Origin: Actinokineospora enzanensis DSM 44649
GTDB lineage: Bacteria > Actinomycetota > Actinomycetes > Mycobacteriales > Pseudonocardiaceae
Length of the DNA stretch: 64,000 bases
Assembly: GCF_000374445.1 (NCBI RefSeq)
Contig: NZ_KB894409.1
Coordinates: 62,001-126,000 of the forward strand
Reading direction: 5' to 3'
The translations under genes were made by a program, and so were the position numbers. Every line of letters starts with the position of its first letter. The stretch's first letter is position 1. This document shows positions 7,663-16,150 of the stretch, piece by piece. Under the pieces are notes generated by a model. It made no database searches, was not told where the DNA came from, and worked only from the letters and a program-made list of their open reading frames with translations.

Positions 7663-10221
7663 GTGGCCGAGCATGTCGTGCGCGCCGGACTACCCCGGGT
7701 CGGGCTGCCGCCCGGCGGGTTCGAGGTCGACGCAGGCCGGGTGTTGACGCCGGACCCGGTCGGACCGGAGATCGTCCACGCGGACGACGACCCGGCGGCG
7801 GAGCGCGCCCTGCTGCTGGAGGCCCAGCGGATCGCCCGGATGGGCAGCTGGACGCTGGACGTACGCACCGGCAAGGCCTACCTCTCCGACGGCCTGCGCG
7901 GCCTGTGCGGGCTGCCCGCGCGCAGCGCCCTGTCGGACCTGCTCGCCCTGGTCCACCCGGACGACCTGCCGGTGCTCGACGACTTCCAGCTGCGCCTGCG
8001 TGCCCAGCGCTCCACCCAGCCGCTGGAGCTGGAGGTGCGCGACGACACCGGTGAACGCGCCTACCTGGTGCGCGCCCGGCCCGAGTTCGACGCGGGCGGC
8101 ACGGTCGTGCGGGTGCACGGCACGGTCCAGGACTTCACCCGGTTCCGCGCGCTGGAGCGCCAGCTCAGCCAGGACGGCAGGCTGTTCCGCGAGGCTCAGC
8201 GGGTGGCCCGGCTGGGCACCTGGGAGTGGAACACGATCACCGGCGCATGCCTGTGGTCGTCCATGCTCTACGAGCTGTGCGGCCTGGAGCAGGGCGCGCA
8301 CATCACCTACCCGGACTACCTGCAGCTGGTGCACCCGGACGACCGGGTGTGGGTGGACCAGCGCTGGCAGGAGCTGGCGAGCACGCGCAGGCCGGTGGAG
8401 TGCGAGCACCGGGTGATCCGCCCGGACGGCAAGCGCCGGGTGTTCCGGGTGCGCGGCGAGGTGGCCGGGCCGGAGGGCGACCGGCACGTGATGATCGGGA
8501 CCGCGCAGGACGTCACCGAGCAGCGGTCCACCGAGACCAGGATGCAGCGCTCCAGCAAGCGGTTCACCGACCTGGTGGCGATCACCCCGGTCGGCATCGC
8601 GCTGTTCGACGACCACGAGCGCCTGGTCGACGCGAACGACGCGCTGTGCTCGCTGCTGGGCATGGAGCTGGAGCGGCTGCGCGGCAGGACCGCCGACCAG
8701 CTGACCCACCCGGACGACCGGGACAGCAGGCGCGGCCGCGACGGGCACCCGTTCCACAACGGTCAGCGGGTGTTGGCGACCGCGTCCGGCAAACCGGTCT
8801 ACTGCGAGCTCAACGCCACGGTGTCGGTCGCCGACGACGGGCAGCGGTTCTGGCTGGTGGTGTTCGCGGACGTGACCGACCGCAGGCGCGCCGCCGAACG
8901 CCTGCGCTACCAGGCCACGCACGACGAGCTGACCGGACTGCCCGGCCGCGCGGCGGTGAAGGAGCTGTTGGGCGAGCTGCTCGGCGGCCGCGACTACGCC
9001 CGGATCGCGCTGCTGTTCTGCGATGTGGACAACTTCAAGCGGGTCAACGACTCGCTCGGCCACGATGTCGGCGACGAGCTGATCCAGGCGCTGGCCAGGA
9101 GGCTGGAGCGCGGACTGCCGCCGAGCTGCACCGTGGCCCGGATGTCCGGCGACGAGTACGTGATCATCTGCTCGGACGTCGAGGAGGCGGGCGGCGTGGA
9201 GGCGCTGGCCAACCAGGTCGCCGGTCTGCTGCGCACGGCGGTACCGGTGCGCGACCAGCTGTTGCGGGTGTCGGCCTGCATCGGCGCGGCGGTGCCGAGC
9301 GGCCCGGAGACCACCGGCGCCGACCTGCTGCGCTACGCGGACGCGGCGATGTTCGCGGCCAAGGAACGCGGCACCGGGCGGGTGTCGCTGGCCAGCGACA
9401 AGCTGATCGCCTCGGCCAACAGCCAGATGCTGCTGGAGGGCCAGCTGCGCGAGGCGATCGCGCACGACCAGCTGGTGCTGCACTACCAGCCGGTGGTCGG
9501 CCCGGACGGCACGGTGCTCTCGGCGGAGGCGCTGGTGCGCTGGCCGCACCCGGAACGCGGCCTGCTCTACCCCGGCGAGTTCCTGCCGGTCGCCGAGCAG
9601 GGCGACATGCTGGCCGAACTGGACCGCTGGGTGCTGCGCACGGCGTTCACCGAGGCCGCCGAGTGGCCGCAGCTGTGCGGCGGCATCCTGGGCGGCGGGG
9701 TCGGCATCGCGGTGAACCTGTCCGGCCTGGTGCCCGGCGACCCGGAGTTCGTGGACGTGGTGTCCGCCTCGGTGGCCGCGACCGGGATCGCCTGGGACCG
9801 GGTGGTGCTGGAACTGGTGGAGACCAGCCTGATCGACCTGCCCTCGCGCAGCCGCGAGGCCATGGGCGAGCTGGTCGAGCGAGGCGTGCGGTTCGCGGTC
9901 GACGACTTCGGCACCGGCTACTCGTCGCTGGCGCGGCTGAAGGAGCTGCCCGCGCAGATCATCAAGATCGACCGCCGGTTCGTGTCCGGTGTGGCCACCG
10001 ACGCCTCGGACTTCGCGGTGGCCCGCGCGTTGGTCGACATGGCGCGCGCGATGGGCCGCAGCTGTGTGGCCGAGGGCGTGGAGAACGCGACCCAGTTCCA
10101 CGTTCTGCGCGGGGTGGGTGTGGACGCGTACCAGGGGTGGCTGATGTCGAAACCGGTGCCCGCGCGTGAGTTTCGGGAGATCCTGAGGCTAGGGCCGGTG
10201 CATATCCCCAGTGGGGCTTGA
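7663..10221 (+). CDS. PAS-PAS-PAS-GGDEF-EAL cyclic-di-GMP signalling protein
   Basis: The 852-residue protein has three PAS domains (about residues 50-165, 178-290 and 300-415), a GGDEF domain (about 420-580) and an EAL domain (about 595-845). No membrane helix is visible, so it is likely cytosolic. The diguanylate cyclase signature is S495-G-D-E-Y499 instead of GGDEF, and I see no upstream RxxD inhibitory site. The phosphodiesterase side looks intact: E622-A-L, and D747-D-F-G-T-G in loop 6. It could be a net c-di-GMP hydrolase whose cyclase domain binds GTP. The GTG start follows GGAGGG. Its 3' end overlaps the converging methyltransferase gene by 33 bp. Confidence 0.92.
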   Translation: MAEHVVRAGLPRVGLPPGGFEVDAGRVLTPDPVGPEIVHADDDPAAERALLLEAQRIARMGSWTLDVRTGKAYLSDGLRGLCGLPARSALSDLLALVHPDDLPVLDDFQLRLRAQRSTQPLELEVRDDTGERAYLVRARPEFDAGGTVVRVHGTVQDFTRFRALERQLSQDGRLFREAQRVARLGTWEWNTITGACLWSSMLYELCGLEQGAHITYPDYLQLVHPDDRVWVDQRWQELASTRRPVECEHRVIRPDGKRRVFRVRGEVAGPEGDRHVMIGTAQDVTEQRSTETRMQRSSKRFTDLVAITPVGIALFDDHERLVDANDALCSLLGMELERLRGRTADQLTHPDDRDSRRGRDGHPFHNGQRVLATASGKPVYCELNATVSVADDGQRFWLVVFADVTDRRRAAERLRYQATHDELTGLPGRAAVKELLGELLGGRDYARIALLFCDVDNFKRVNDSLGHDVGDELIQALARRLERGLPPSCTVARMSGDEYVIICSDVEEAGGVEALANQVAGLLRTAVPVRDQLLRVSACIGAAVPSGPETTGADLLRYADAAMFAAKERGTGRVSLASDKLIASANSQMLLEGQLREAIAHDQLVLHYQPVVGPDGTVLSAEALVRWPHPERGLLYPGEFLPVAEQGDMLAELDRWVLRTAFTEAAEWPQLCGGILGGGVGIAVNLSGLVPGDPEFVDVVSASVAATGIAWDRVVLELVETSLIDLPSRSREAMGELVERGVRFAVDDFGTGYSSLARLKELPAQIIKIDRRFVSGVATDASDFAVARALVDMARAMGRSCVAEGVENATQFHVLRGVGVDAYQGWLMSKPVPAREFREILRLGPVHIPSGA

Positions 10222-10929
10222 GATCCGCTCGGCGATGAACACGAACTCCCTGCCCGGCCGGTCCGGCGCCTCGCGCACATCGACCACCCGGTAGCCGCGC
10301 GCGGTCAGGCTCGCGCGCAGCTCGTCCTCGTCGCGGAACCGGAGCCGGGAGTCCTCGGTGCGGGTTTCGCCGTCGGGGAAGTGGTAGGTGTGTCGGAAGG
10401 ACACGAACGGGAGGGCGACCTCGGTGACGTCCAGGATCTCCCGCACCGCGCCGATCCCTGGGATGTCCAGGGTCACCGGTTCGGACTTCGCCCAGTCCAC
10501 CCAGGCTTTCCGTGCGGGGCGTCGGGTCTCGAACACGAGATGGCCGCCCGGTCGGAGGCGGGCGTGGATGGCGTCGAGGGTGTGGTGCCAGGACTCGTCG
10601 GACCCGAAGACCTGCGCGACGTTCCCGGTCATCACGGCCAGATCGGCGGCCATGTCCGGGGCGGCGTCGACACCGCCGACCACCCAGGTGATCTTCCCGG
10701 CGTGCTCCTTGGTCCGCGCGACCGCCACCGACGCGCCGGACGGGTCGACGCCGACGACCTCGATCCCGCGCTCGGCCAACCGGACCGCCAGACAGCCGGT
10801 GCCGCAACCGATGTCGAGCACCCGCCGCGCACCCAGCTCCTCGATGATGCCGAGGTAGGCCGGGAGGTCGTGGCGCTCGCCGTCGAACGCGTCGTAGATC
10901 CGGGCCAGCCGGGGATCGGTGATGACCAT
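10189..10929 (-). CDS. Class I SAM-dependent methyltransferase
   Basis: The 246-residue protein begins MVITDPRLARIYDAF at the ATG of 10927-10929, a start typical of small SAM methyltransferases. Motif I is RRVLDIGCGTGCLAVRLAE (about residues 34-52), followed by the acidic strand end EVVGVDPSG. The rest is the usual Rossmann core with a beta-sheet insert (RHTYHFPDGETRTEDSRL). The substrate cannot be named; such proteins methylate many small molecules. It follows the BpsA-like gene by 63 bp on the same strand and may be co-transcribed. Its end overlaps the converging c-di-GMP gene by 33 bp. Confidence 0.85.
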   Translation of the reverse strand: MVITDPRLARIYDAFDGERHDLPAYLGIIEELGARRVLDIGCGTGCLAVRLAERGIEVVGVDPSGASVAVARTKEHAGKITWVVGGVDAAPDMAADLAVMTGNVAQVFGSDESWHHTLDAIHARLRPGGHLVFETRRPARKAWVDWAKSEPVTLDIPGIGAVREILDVTEVALPFVSFRHTYHFPDGETRTEDSRLRFRDEDELRASLTARGYRVVDVREAPDRPGREFVFIAERISSPTGDMHRP

Positions 10930-10992
10930 GTCGGGCACCCCTCGACCGTAGCCACGGCCACGGCGACCGGCCACCGGATTTCCGCGTGATGT

Positions 10993-12492
10993 TCAGGAAG
11001 TCTGCGCCGCCTGCAGGATGGCGCGGATCCGGCTCATCGGGAGGTCGATCAGGCGTTGGTCCAGATCGGCCGCGGGGGCCAGTTCGGCCACCTGTGAGCG
11101 GGCCTCGCGTTTGGTCAGGGTGCCGCCCGCGGCCGCGATCAGGGCTTCGCGCCAGACGTTGGCGAGTTTGCCGTGGACGCGGGTGAGCAGGGCAGTGCGG
11201 ACATTTCCGGTGGGGGTGGGTTCGGCGAGGACCACAGCGTGACGACCGTCGGCGATGCTGCGGTGGAAGGTCAGGGAGTACTTGTCGGCGACCAGTTCGC
11301 GCAGGGCGGTCTGGCCGCGCTGGTCGCTGATGTCCGCGTGGTTGTTGGGCACCAACGCGCCGACGGGACCGGTCATGGGGCCCGCCAACAGGACCCGGGC
11401 CAGCCACGAGCCCGGATCGGCCATCAGGTCGTACGCCACCGGTCCGGACGTGCGTGCCGGTTCGGTCCAGGCGGGGGCGGATGCGGCGGGGGCGCCGGTG
11501 AGCCGGAGGAGTTCGGCGGTGGCGTCGGGTGCGGTGCCGACCGACTCGACCGACTGCGGGCCGTGTGTGTAGATGCCGGAGACCACCTCGCGCACCGCCG
11601 ACTCGGCGAGGCGGGACGAGCGGGCCGTCTGTTGCAGCACGTACAGGTCGCTGGCGCTGCCGACGGCCTGGGCGCCGTGGTAGCGGTTGAAGTTCGGCAG
11701 CACGGCCTCGAAGACCAGGCCAAGGCGGAGGATCTCCTGTTGCACCTTCCAGCCGAGCGCGGGCGTGCGCGGGCTGTACCCGTAGGCCACCACGACGCGG
11801 CCTTCCGGGTCGCGCAGGGACTCGACCGCGCGGGCGAGGAACAGGCGGATGCCCTCGGGGGTGTAGGGCGGGTCGGTGAAGACGAGGTCGGCGCAGCCCA
11901 CCGCGGCCGGGGGCAGGGCGACCCGGAAGTCGGCGTGCAGGCACTGGATGTCCAGGCCGCGGGCGCGGGCGACCCGGTCGACGTAGTCCAGCAGCCGGTC
12001 GTCCACGTCCACGACCGTGGCGGACAGCTCGGGCCGCCGGGTGCACGCGGCCAGCGCGGTCAGGTCGTGGTCGCCGACGCAGAGCAGGCGGGCGCCGGGC
12101 AGGTGGTAGGTCTCGTCCAGCCAGCGGGCGCGGCGCAGCATGGTGTCGACGTCGGCCTGGACGTGGTCCAGCGCACGCAGCGGGGTGGGCACGTCCGTGA
12201 GATACGCCTCGAAAACCGGGCGCAGCACACCGTCCGAGATGTCCGGTGGGCTCGCCGCCAGCGCGCGGTAGGTGTCCACGGTGGACACCGGCAGCCGCCA
12301 TGAGCCGGACTCGGGTTCGGCGTCCCGGCCCAGCGCGGAGATCAGTTCCTCGACCGTGCGGCGGGGCAGCGCGGTGGCCCTGACCAGCTCGTCCAGCGAC
12401 CGCGGGGCGGCGCACAGCAGGTCGAGCGCGGTGCGCAGTGGGCGGGCGTGCACGCCCGCGGCGGTCAGCAGTTCGGTCACGGAGGCGGCCAC
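10993..12492 (-). CDS. Bis-aminopropyl spermidine synthase (BpsA)-like protein with C-terminal extension
   Basis: The 499-residue protein has an N-terminal winged-helix segment (~residues 1-75), then a Rossmann aminopropyltransferase domain (~85-320). Its marks are the BpsA-family G140-D-H-D143 and D207-P-P-Y-T211 motifs. BpsA of thermophiles adds aminopropyl groups from decarboxylated SAM to make branched polyamines. The last ~170 residues (~330-499) are an extension I do not recognise, ending in a basic helical region. The GTG start has a TAGGCT box 9 bp upstream and no ribosome site, so the mRNA may be leaderless. Whether it makes polyamines here or methylates another substrate is open. 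Confidence 0.72.
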   Translation of the reverse strand: MAASVTELLTAAGVHARPLRTALDLLCAAPRSLDELVRATALPRRTVEELISALGRDAEPESGSWRLPVSTVDTYRALAASPPDISDGVLRPVFEAYLTDVPTPLRALDHVQADVDTMLRRARWLDETYHLPGARLLCVGDHDLTALAACTRRPELSATVVDVDDRLLDYVDRVARARGLDIQCLHADFRVALPPAAVGCADLVFTDPPYTPEGIRLFLARAVESLRDPEGRVVVAYGYSPRTPALGWKVQQEILRLGLVFEAVLPNFNRYHGAQAVGSASDLYVLQQTARSSRLAESAVREVVSGIYTHGPQSVESVGTAPDATAELLRLTGAPAASAPAWTEPARTSGPVAYDLMADPGSWLARVLLAGPMTGPVGALVPNNHADISDQRGQTALRELVADKYSLTFHRSIADGRHAVVLAEPTPTGNVRTALLTRVHGKLANVWREALIAAAGGTLTKREARSQVAELAPAADLDQRLIDLPMSRIRAILQAAQTS

Positions 12493-12587
12493 AAGCCGAT
12501 TAGCCTAGGAGAACGCTCCGTGTCGGCCGGAACTGCCCGGGTGACCGGGCGCGAACAGGCACTTTCCGGTCACATGCTGGAACACGC

Positions 12588-12615
12588 TGCCACTGTCAGC
12601 CATTCGGGTTAGGGT
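12588..12615 (+). promoter_or_regulatory. Possible promoter of the compatible-solute importer operon
   Basis: TAGGGT (12610-12615) fits the TAnnnT actinomycete -10 rule, with TGCCAC (12588-12593) 16 bp upstream as a weak -35. It lies about 48 bp before the GTG of the ATPase gene. A short inverted repeat, ACGGCT/AGCCGT (12626-12643), follows in the leader. The -35 match is poor, so this is a suggestion only. Confidence 0.3.
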
Positions 12616-12662
12616 CGGCCGATCAACGGCTGACCAGAGCCGTCTCGAACCGAGGGGCCCGA

Positions 12663-13793
12663 GTGATCGAGTTCCAGGCCGTGACCAAGCGCTACGACGA
12701 CGGCACGGTGGCGGTGGACAACCTCGACCTGACCATCGCGGACGGGGGCATCACCGTGCTGGTGGGGCCGTCCGGCTGCGGTAAGACGACCTCGCTGCGG
12801 ATGATCAACCGGATGGTCGAGGCGACCTCCGGGACCATCCTGCTCGACGGCCAGGACGTGCACGCGCAGCGTCCGGCCACGCTCCGCCGCGGCATCGGTT
12901 ACGTGATCCAGAACGCCGGGCTGTTCCCGCACCGCACCGTGCTGGACAACGTGGCCACCGTGCCGATGCTGCTGGGCGCCAAGAAGGCGGCCGCGCGCGA
13001 GCGCGCCACCGAGCTGCTGGCCACCGTGGGGCTGCCCGCGGAGCTGGCGAAGCGGTATCCGGCGCAGCTGTCCGGCGGGCAGCAGCAACGGGTCGGGGTT
13101 GCCCGCGCGCTGGCCGCCGACCCGCCGGTGCTGCTGATGGACGAGCCGTTCAGCGCGGTCGACCCGGTGGTCCGCGACGACCTGCAGGACGAGCTGCTGC
13201 GGCTGCAGTCCGAGCTGGGCAAGACCATCGTGTTCGTCACGCACGACATCGACGAGGCCATCAAGATCGGCGACAAGGTCGCGGTGATGCGCGTGGGCGG
13301 TCGGCTGGCCCAGTACGACACGCCAGCCGCGCTGCTGGCCAACCCGGTCGACGACTTCGTGGCCGCGTTCGTCGGCCGCGACCGCGGCTACCGCGCGCTC
13401 GGTTTCCTGTCCGCGCACGGCGTCGAGGTGGCGCCGCTGGCCACGGTCGCGCTCGGCAGCCCGGTGGAGGCGGCGCGCGCGAAGCTGGACAGCGGCTGGG
13501 CGGCGGTGGTCGATGAGGCAGGCAAGCCGCTCGGCTGGGTGTCCGCGGCCGGTCTGTCCACTATGGAGGGATCGGTGCAGGCGGCGGACCTGGTCTCCGG
13601 CGGCTCGCTGTACGTGGCCGACACCGGCGGCCGGACCGGGTCGCTGCGCGCCGCGCTGGACGCCGCGCTCAGCTCCCCAGCCGCGCTCGGCGTCGCGGTC
13701 GACAGCGCGGGCGCGGTGGTCGGCTCGGTGTCCGCCGAGGCCGTGCTGGCCGCGCTCGCGGACGCCCGCAAGGCGGGCGAGGTGCCGTCGTGA
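12663..13793 (+). CDS. Glycine betaine/choline-type ABC transporter, ATP-binding protein
   Basis: The 376-residue ATPase has Walker A GPSGCGKTT (residues 35-43), a Q-loop (YVIQNAGLFPHRT), signature LSGGQQQR, Walker B VLLMDEPFSAVDP and the switch histidine in FVTHDIDEA. An additional ~110-residue C-terminal segment resembles the CBS-type regulatory tail of OpuCA/ProV, which senses ionic strength. It powers uptake of an osmolyte such as glycine betaine, carnitine or choline. It is the first of four tightly packed genes: its stop overlaps the permease GTG by 4 bp (GTGA). Confidence 0.9.
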   Translation: MIEFQAVTKRYDDGTVAVDNLDLTIADGGITVLVGPSGCGKTTSLRMINRMVEATSGTILLDGQDVHAQRPATLRRGIGYVIQNAGLFPHRTVLDNVATVPMLLGAKKAAARERATELLATVGLPAELAKRYPAQLSGGQQQRVGVARALAADPPVLLMDEPFSAVDPVVRDDLQDELLRLQSELGKTIVFVTHDIDEAIKIGDKVAVMRVGGRLAQYDTPAALLANPVDDFVAAFVGRDRGYRALGFLSAHGVEVAPLATVALGSPVEAARAKLDSGWAAVVDEAGKPLGWVSAAGLSTMEGSVQAADLVSGGSLYVADTGGRTGSLRAALDAALSSPAALGVAVDSAGAVVGSVSAEAVLAALADARKAGEVPS

Positions 13794-14431
13794 GCTGGCT
13801 CGCGGACAACTTCCAGCGGCTGGCCGAGGTCAGCCTGGACCACCTGGGGCTGGCGATGGTGCCGGTCAGCGTGGGGCTGCTGATCTCGCTGCCGCTCGGC
13901 TGGCTGGCCAGCCGGTGGCGGCTCGCCCGGCGGATCCTGGTGCCGGTCACCGGCATCCTGTACGCGATCCCGTCGCTGGCGCTGTTCGTGATCATGCCGC
14001 TGGTGCTCGGCACGCAGATCCTGGACCCGGTCAACGTGCAGGCCGTGCTGACCATTTACACCGTCTCGCTGCTGGTCCGCGCGATCGCCGACACGCTCGA
14101 CGCGGTACCGGAGTCGGTGCTCGCCGCCGCGTCCGCGATGGGCTACCGGCAGGCAGGCCGGTTCTTCGCGGTGCAACTGCCGCTCGCGGTGCCGGTGCTG
14201 GTCGCCGGGCTGCGGGTGGCGGCGGTGATGAACATGAGCCTGGTGGCCGTCGGCCAGCTGATCGGCGTCGGCGGCCTGGGCATCTTCCTGATCGACGGCG
14301 TGCAGCGCAGCAACTACGCCTCGATCATCGCGGGCATCGTGGCGATCGTGGTGCTGGCGCTGCTGGTCGACCGGCTGCTGGCCATCCTCGGCTGGGCGCT
14401 CACTCCATGGACCAGGGGGTCCCGCCGATGA
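13790..14431 (+). CDS. ABC transporter permease (osmolyte/quaternary amine uptake), first
   Basis: The 213-residue integral membrane protein has five to six helices. The EAA-type loop, ESVLAAASAMGYRQAGRFFA, contacts the ATPase in OpuCB/ProW-type permeases. The GTG start at 13790 overlaps the ATPase stop by 4 bp, and its own stop overlaps the next ATG by 4 bp, so translation of the three proteins is coupled. It would pair with the second permease to form a heterodimeric channel that accepts substrate from the lipoprotein at 15164. Confidence 0.9.
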   Translation: MSWLADNFQRLAEVSLDHLGLAMVPVSVGLLISLPLGWLASRWRLARRILVPVTGILYAIPSLALFVIMPLVLGTQILDPVNVQAVLTIYTVSLLVRAIADTLDAVPESVLAAASAMGYRQAGRFFAVQLPLAVPVLVAGLRVAAVMNMSLVAVGQLIGVGGLGIFLIDGVQRSNYASIIAGIVAIVVLALLVDRLLAILGWALTPWTRGSRR

Positions 14432-15129
14432 ACGTGTTCGAGGCCGTCTGGGACTGGCTGACCAACGGCGACAACTGGAAGACCACGCTGGGCATCATCG
14501 GCATCCCGCAGCGGCTCGGCGAGCACCTGGACTACAGCTGGCCGCCGCTGCTGATCGGGATCCTGCTGGCGATCCCGCTCGGCGCGCTCATCGGACACAC
14601 CGGCCGCGGCGGCACGGTCGTCGTCAGCCTGGTCAACGTGTTCCGCGCGCTCCCGGAGCTGGGCCTGCTGGTGCTGCTGGTGCTGTCCATGGGCCTGCTG
14701 CTGGCCACCGAGGCACTCACCATCGTCTTGGTCGCAGTCGCCCTGCCGACGCTGCTCGCGGGCACCTACGCGGGCGTCCGCAACGTCGACCGCGCGGTGG
14801 TGGACGCGGCCCGGGGCATGGGCATGCGCGAGTGGGAGATCCTGGTCAAGGTGGAACTCCCCAACGCGCTCCCGCTGATCCTGGGCTCGGTCCGCGCCGC
14901 CGCCCTCCAGGTGATCGCCACCGCCAGCATCGCCGCCGCCGTCGCACTCGGCGGCCTCGGCCGGTTCGTGGTGGACGGCTTCGCCTTCCGCGAGTACCAA
15001 CAGATGGCGGGCGGCGCGGTGCTCATCGCCGCGCTCGCGATCGTGGTGGAACTGCTGCTCTCCGCCGTCCAATGGCTCCTGGTCTCACCAGGCCTGCGGA
15101 AACCGCGGACGCGCTCCGGCGTCCGGTGA
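14428..15129 (+). CDS. ABC transporter permease (osmolyte/quaternary amine uptake), second
   Basis: This 233-residue protein starts MNVFEAVWDWLTNGDNW at the ATG of 14428-14430, overlapping the first permease stop as ATGA. It has five to six membrane helices and its own EAA loop (DAARGMGMREWEILVKVELP). The periplasmic-type first segment before helix 1 is typical of OpuCD. Both permeases keep the loop, so both should engage the ATPase dimer. Confidence 0.9.
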   Translation: MNVFEAVWDWLTNGDNWKTTLGIIGIPQRLGEHLDYSWPPLLIGILLAIPLGALIGHTGRGGTVVVSLVNVFRALPELGLLVLLVLSMGLLLATEALTIVLVAVALPTLLAGTYAGVRNVDRAVVDAARGMGMREWEILVKVELPNALPLILGSVRAAALQVIATASIAAAVALGGLGRFVVDGFAFREYQQMAGGAVLIAALAIVVELLLSAVQWLLVSPGLRKPRTRSGVR

Positions 15130-15163
15130 AAGAAGTTCGACAGATGATGAGGAGACACCTCCG

Positions 15164-16099
15164 ATGAAACGCGTACTCGCGGGCGTGGCGACCACCCTGG
15201 CCGCCGCCCTGACCCTTACGGCGTGCGGGGGCTCGTCCGACCCGCTCACCACTCCCACCACCGGCGGCGGCGCCACCGGCACCACCACCCCGGCCGCCGC
15301 GGGCACCATCGTCGTCGGCTCGGCCAACTTCCCGGAGAGCACCCTCATCGCGGAGATCTACGCGGGCGCGCTGGAGTCGAAGGGGATCAAGGTCAGCCGC
15401 AAGCTGAACATCGGCAGCCGGGAGACGTACTACCTCGGCCTGCAGGACGGCTCGATCGACCTGATCCCCGAGTACACGGGAACCCTGCTGACCTACATCG
15501 ACAAGCAGGCCAAGGCCACCGAGCCGGACGAGGTGTACACGGCGCTGCAGAAGGCGCTGCCCGCCGAGCTGACCGTGCTGGACAAGTCGGCGGCCGAGGA
15601 CAAGGACGCCGTGGTGGTGAGCAAGGAGACCGCCACCAAGCTGAACCTGAAGTCGATCGAGGACCTGGCCAAGTCCGGCCCGGTCACCTTCGGCGGTCCG
15701 CCGGAGTTCCAGAAGCGGGCGGATGGCCTGCCCGGGTTGAAGGACACCTACAACCTGGAGATCAAGGAGTTCAAGCCGCTGGACGTGGGCGGCCCGCTGA
15801 CGGTCGACGCGCTCAAGACGGGGGCCGTGCAGGCCGCCGACCTGTTCACCACGGACCCGGCCATCACCGCCAACGACTTCGTGGTGCTCCAGGACCCGAA
15901 GTCGAACTTCGCGGCGCAGAACGTGGTGGCGCTGGTGAACAAGAGCAAGGCCGACGACAATGTCAAGCAGGTCCTGAACGCCATCGCGGGCAAGCTGACC
16001 ACGGCCACGCTGATCGAGCTGAACGGGAAGCTCTCGGCACCGGACAAGCCGGACGCGGCGAAGGTCGCGAAGGACTGGCTGGCGACCGCGGGCATCTGA
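15164..16099 (+). CDS. Osmolyte-binding lipoprotein of the ABC importer
   Basis: The 311-residue precursor has a lipoprotein signal peptide with lipobox L-T-A-C and lipidated C21, then a serine/threonine/glycine-rich linker to about residue 47. The ligand-binding domain opens with IVVGSANFPESTLIAEIYAG and contains DLIPEYTGTLLTYI, the hallmark of the OpuCC/ProX quaternary-amine binding family. The protein would be anchored outside the membrane and deliver ligand to the two permeases. The GAGGAG site precedes the ATG. It is the last gene of the operon and is followed by a strong terminator. The ligand (betaine, choline, carnitine or similar) is not resolved. Confidence 0.92.
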   Translation: MKRVLAGVATTLAAALTLTACGGSSDPLTTPTTGGGATGTTTPAAAGTIVVGSANFPESTLIAEIYAGALESKGIKVSRKLNIGSRETYYLGLQDGSIDLIPEYTGTLLTYIDKQAKATEPDEVYTALQKALPAELTVLDKSAAEDKDAVVVSKETATKLNLKSIEDLAKSGPVTFGGPPEFQKRADGLPGLKDTYNLEIKEFKPLDVGGPLTVDALKTGAVQAADLFTTDPAITANDFVVLQDPKSNFAAQNVVALVNKSKADDNVKQVLNAIAGKLTTATLIELNGKLSAPDKPDAAKVAKDWLATAGI

Positions 16100-16111
16100 C
16101 CCCGGCGACCT

Positions 16112-16150
16112 GAAGAGCCCGCACCTGTACTGGGTGCGGGCTCTTCTTTC
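16112..16150 (+). terminator. Rho-independent terminator after the osmolyte importer operon
   Basis: GAAGAGCCCGCACC (16112-16125) pairs perfectly with GGTGCGGGCTCTTC (16133-16146), with a 7-base loop, then TTTC and a T-rich tail. It begins 12 bp after the lipoprotein stop. It also lies right at the stop of the converging membrane-protein gene (16149). Confidence 0.92.
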
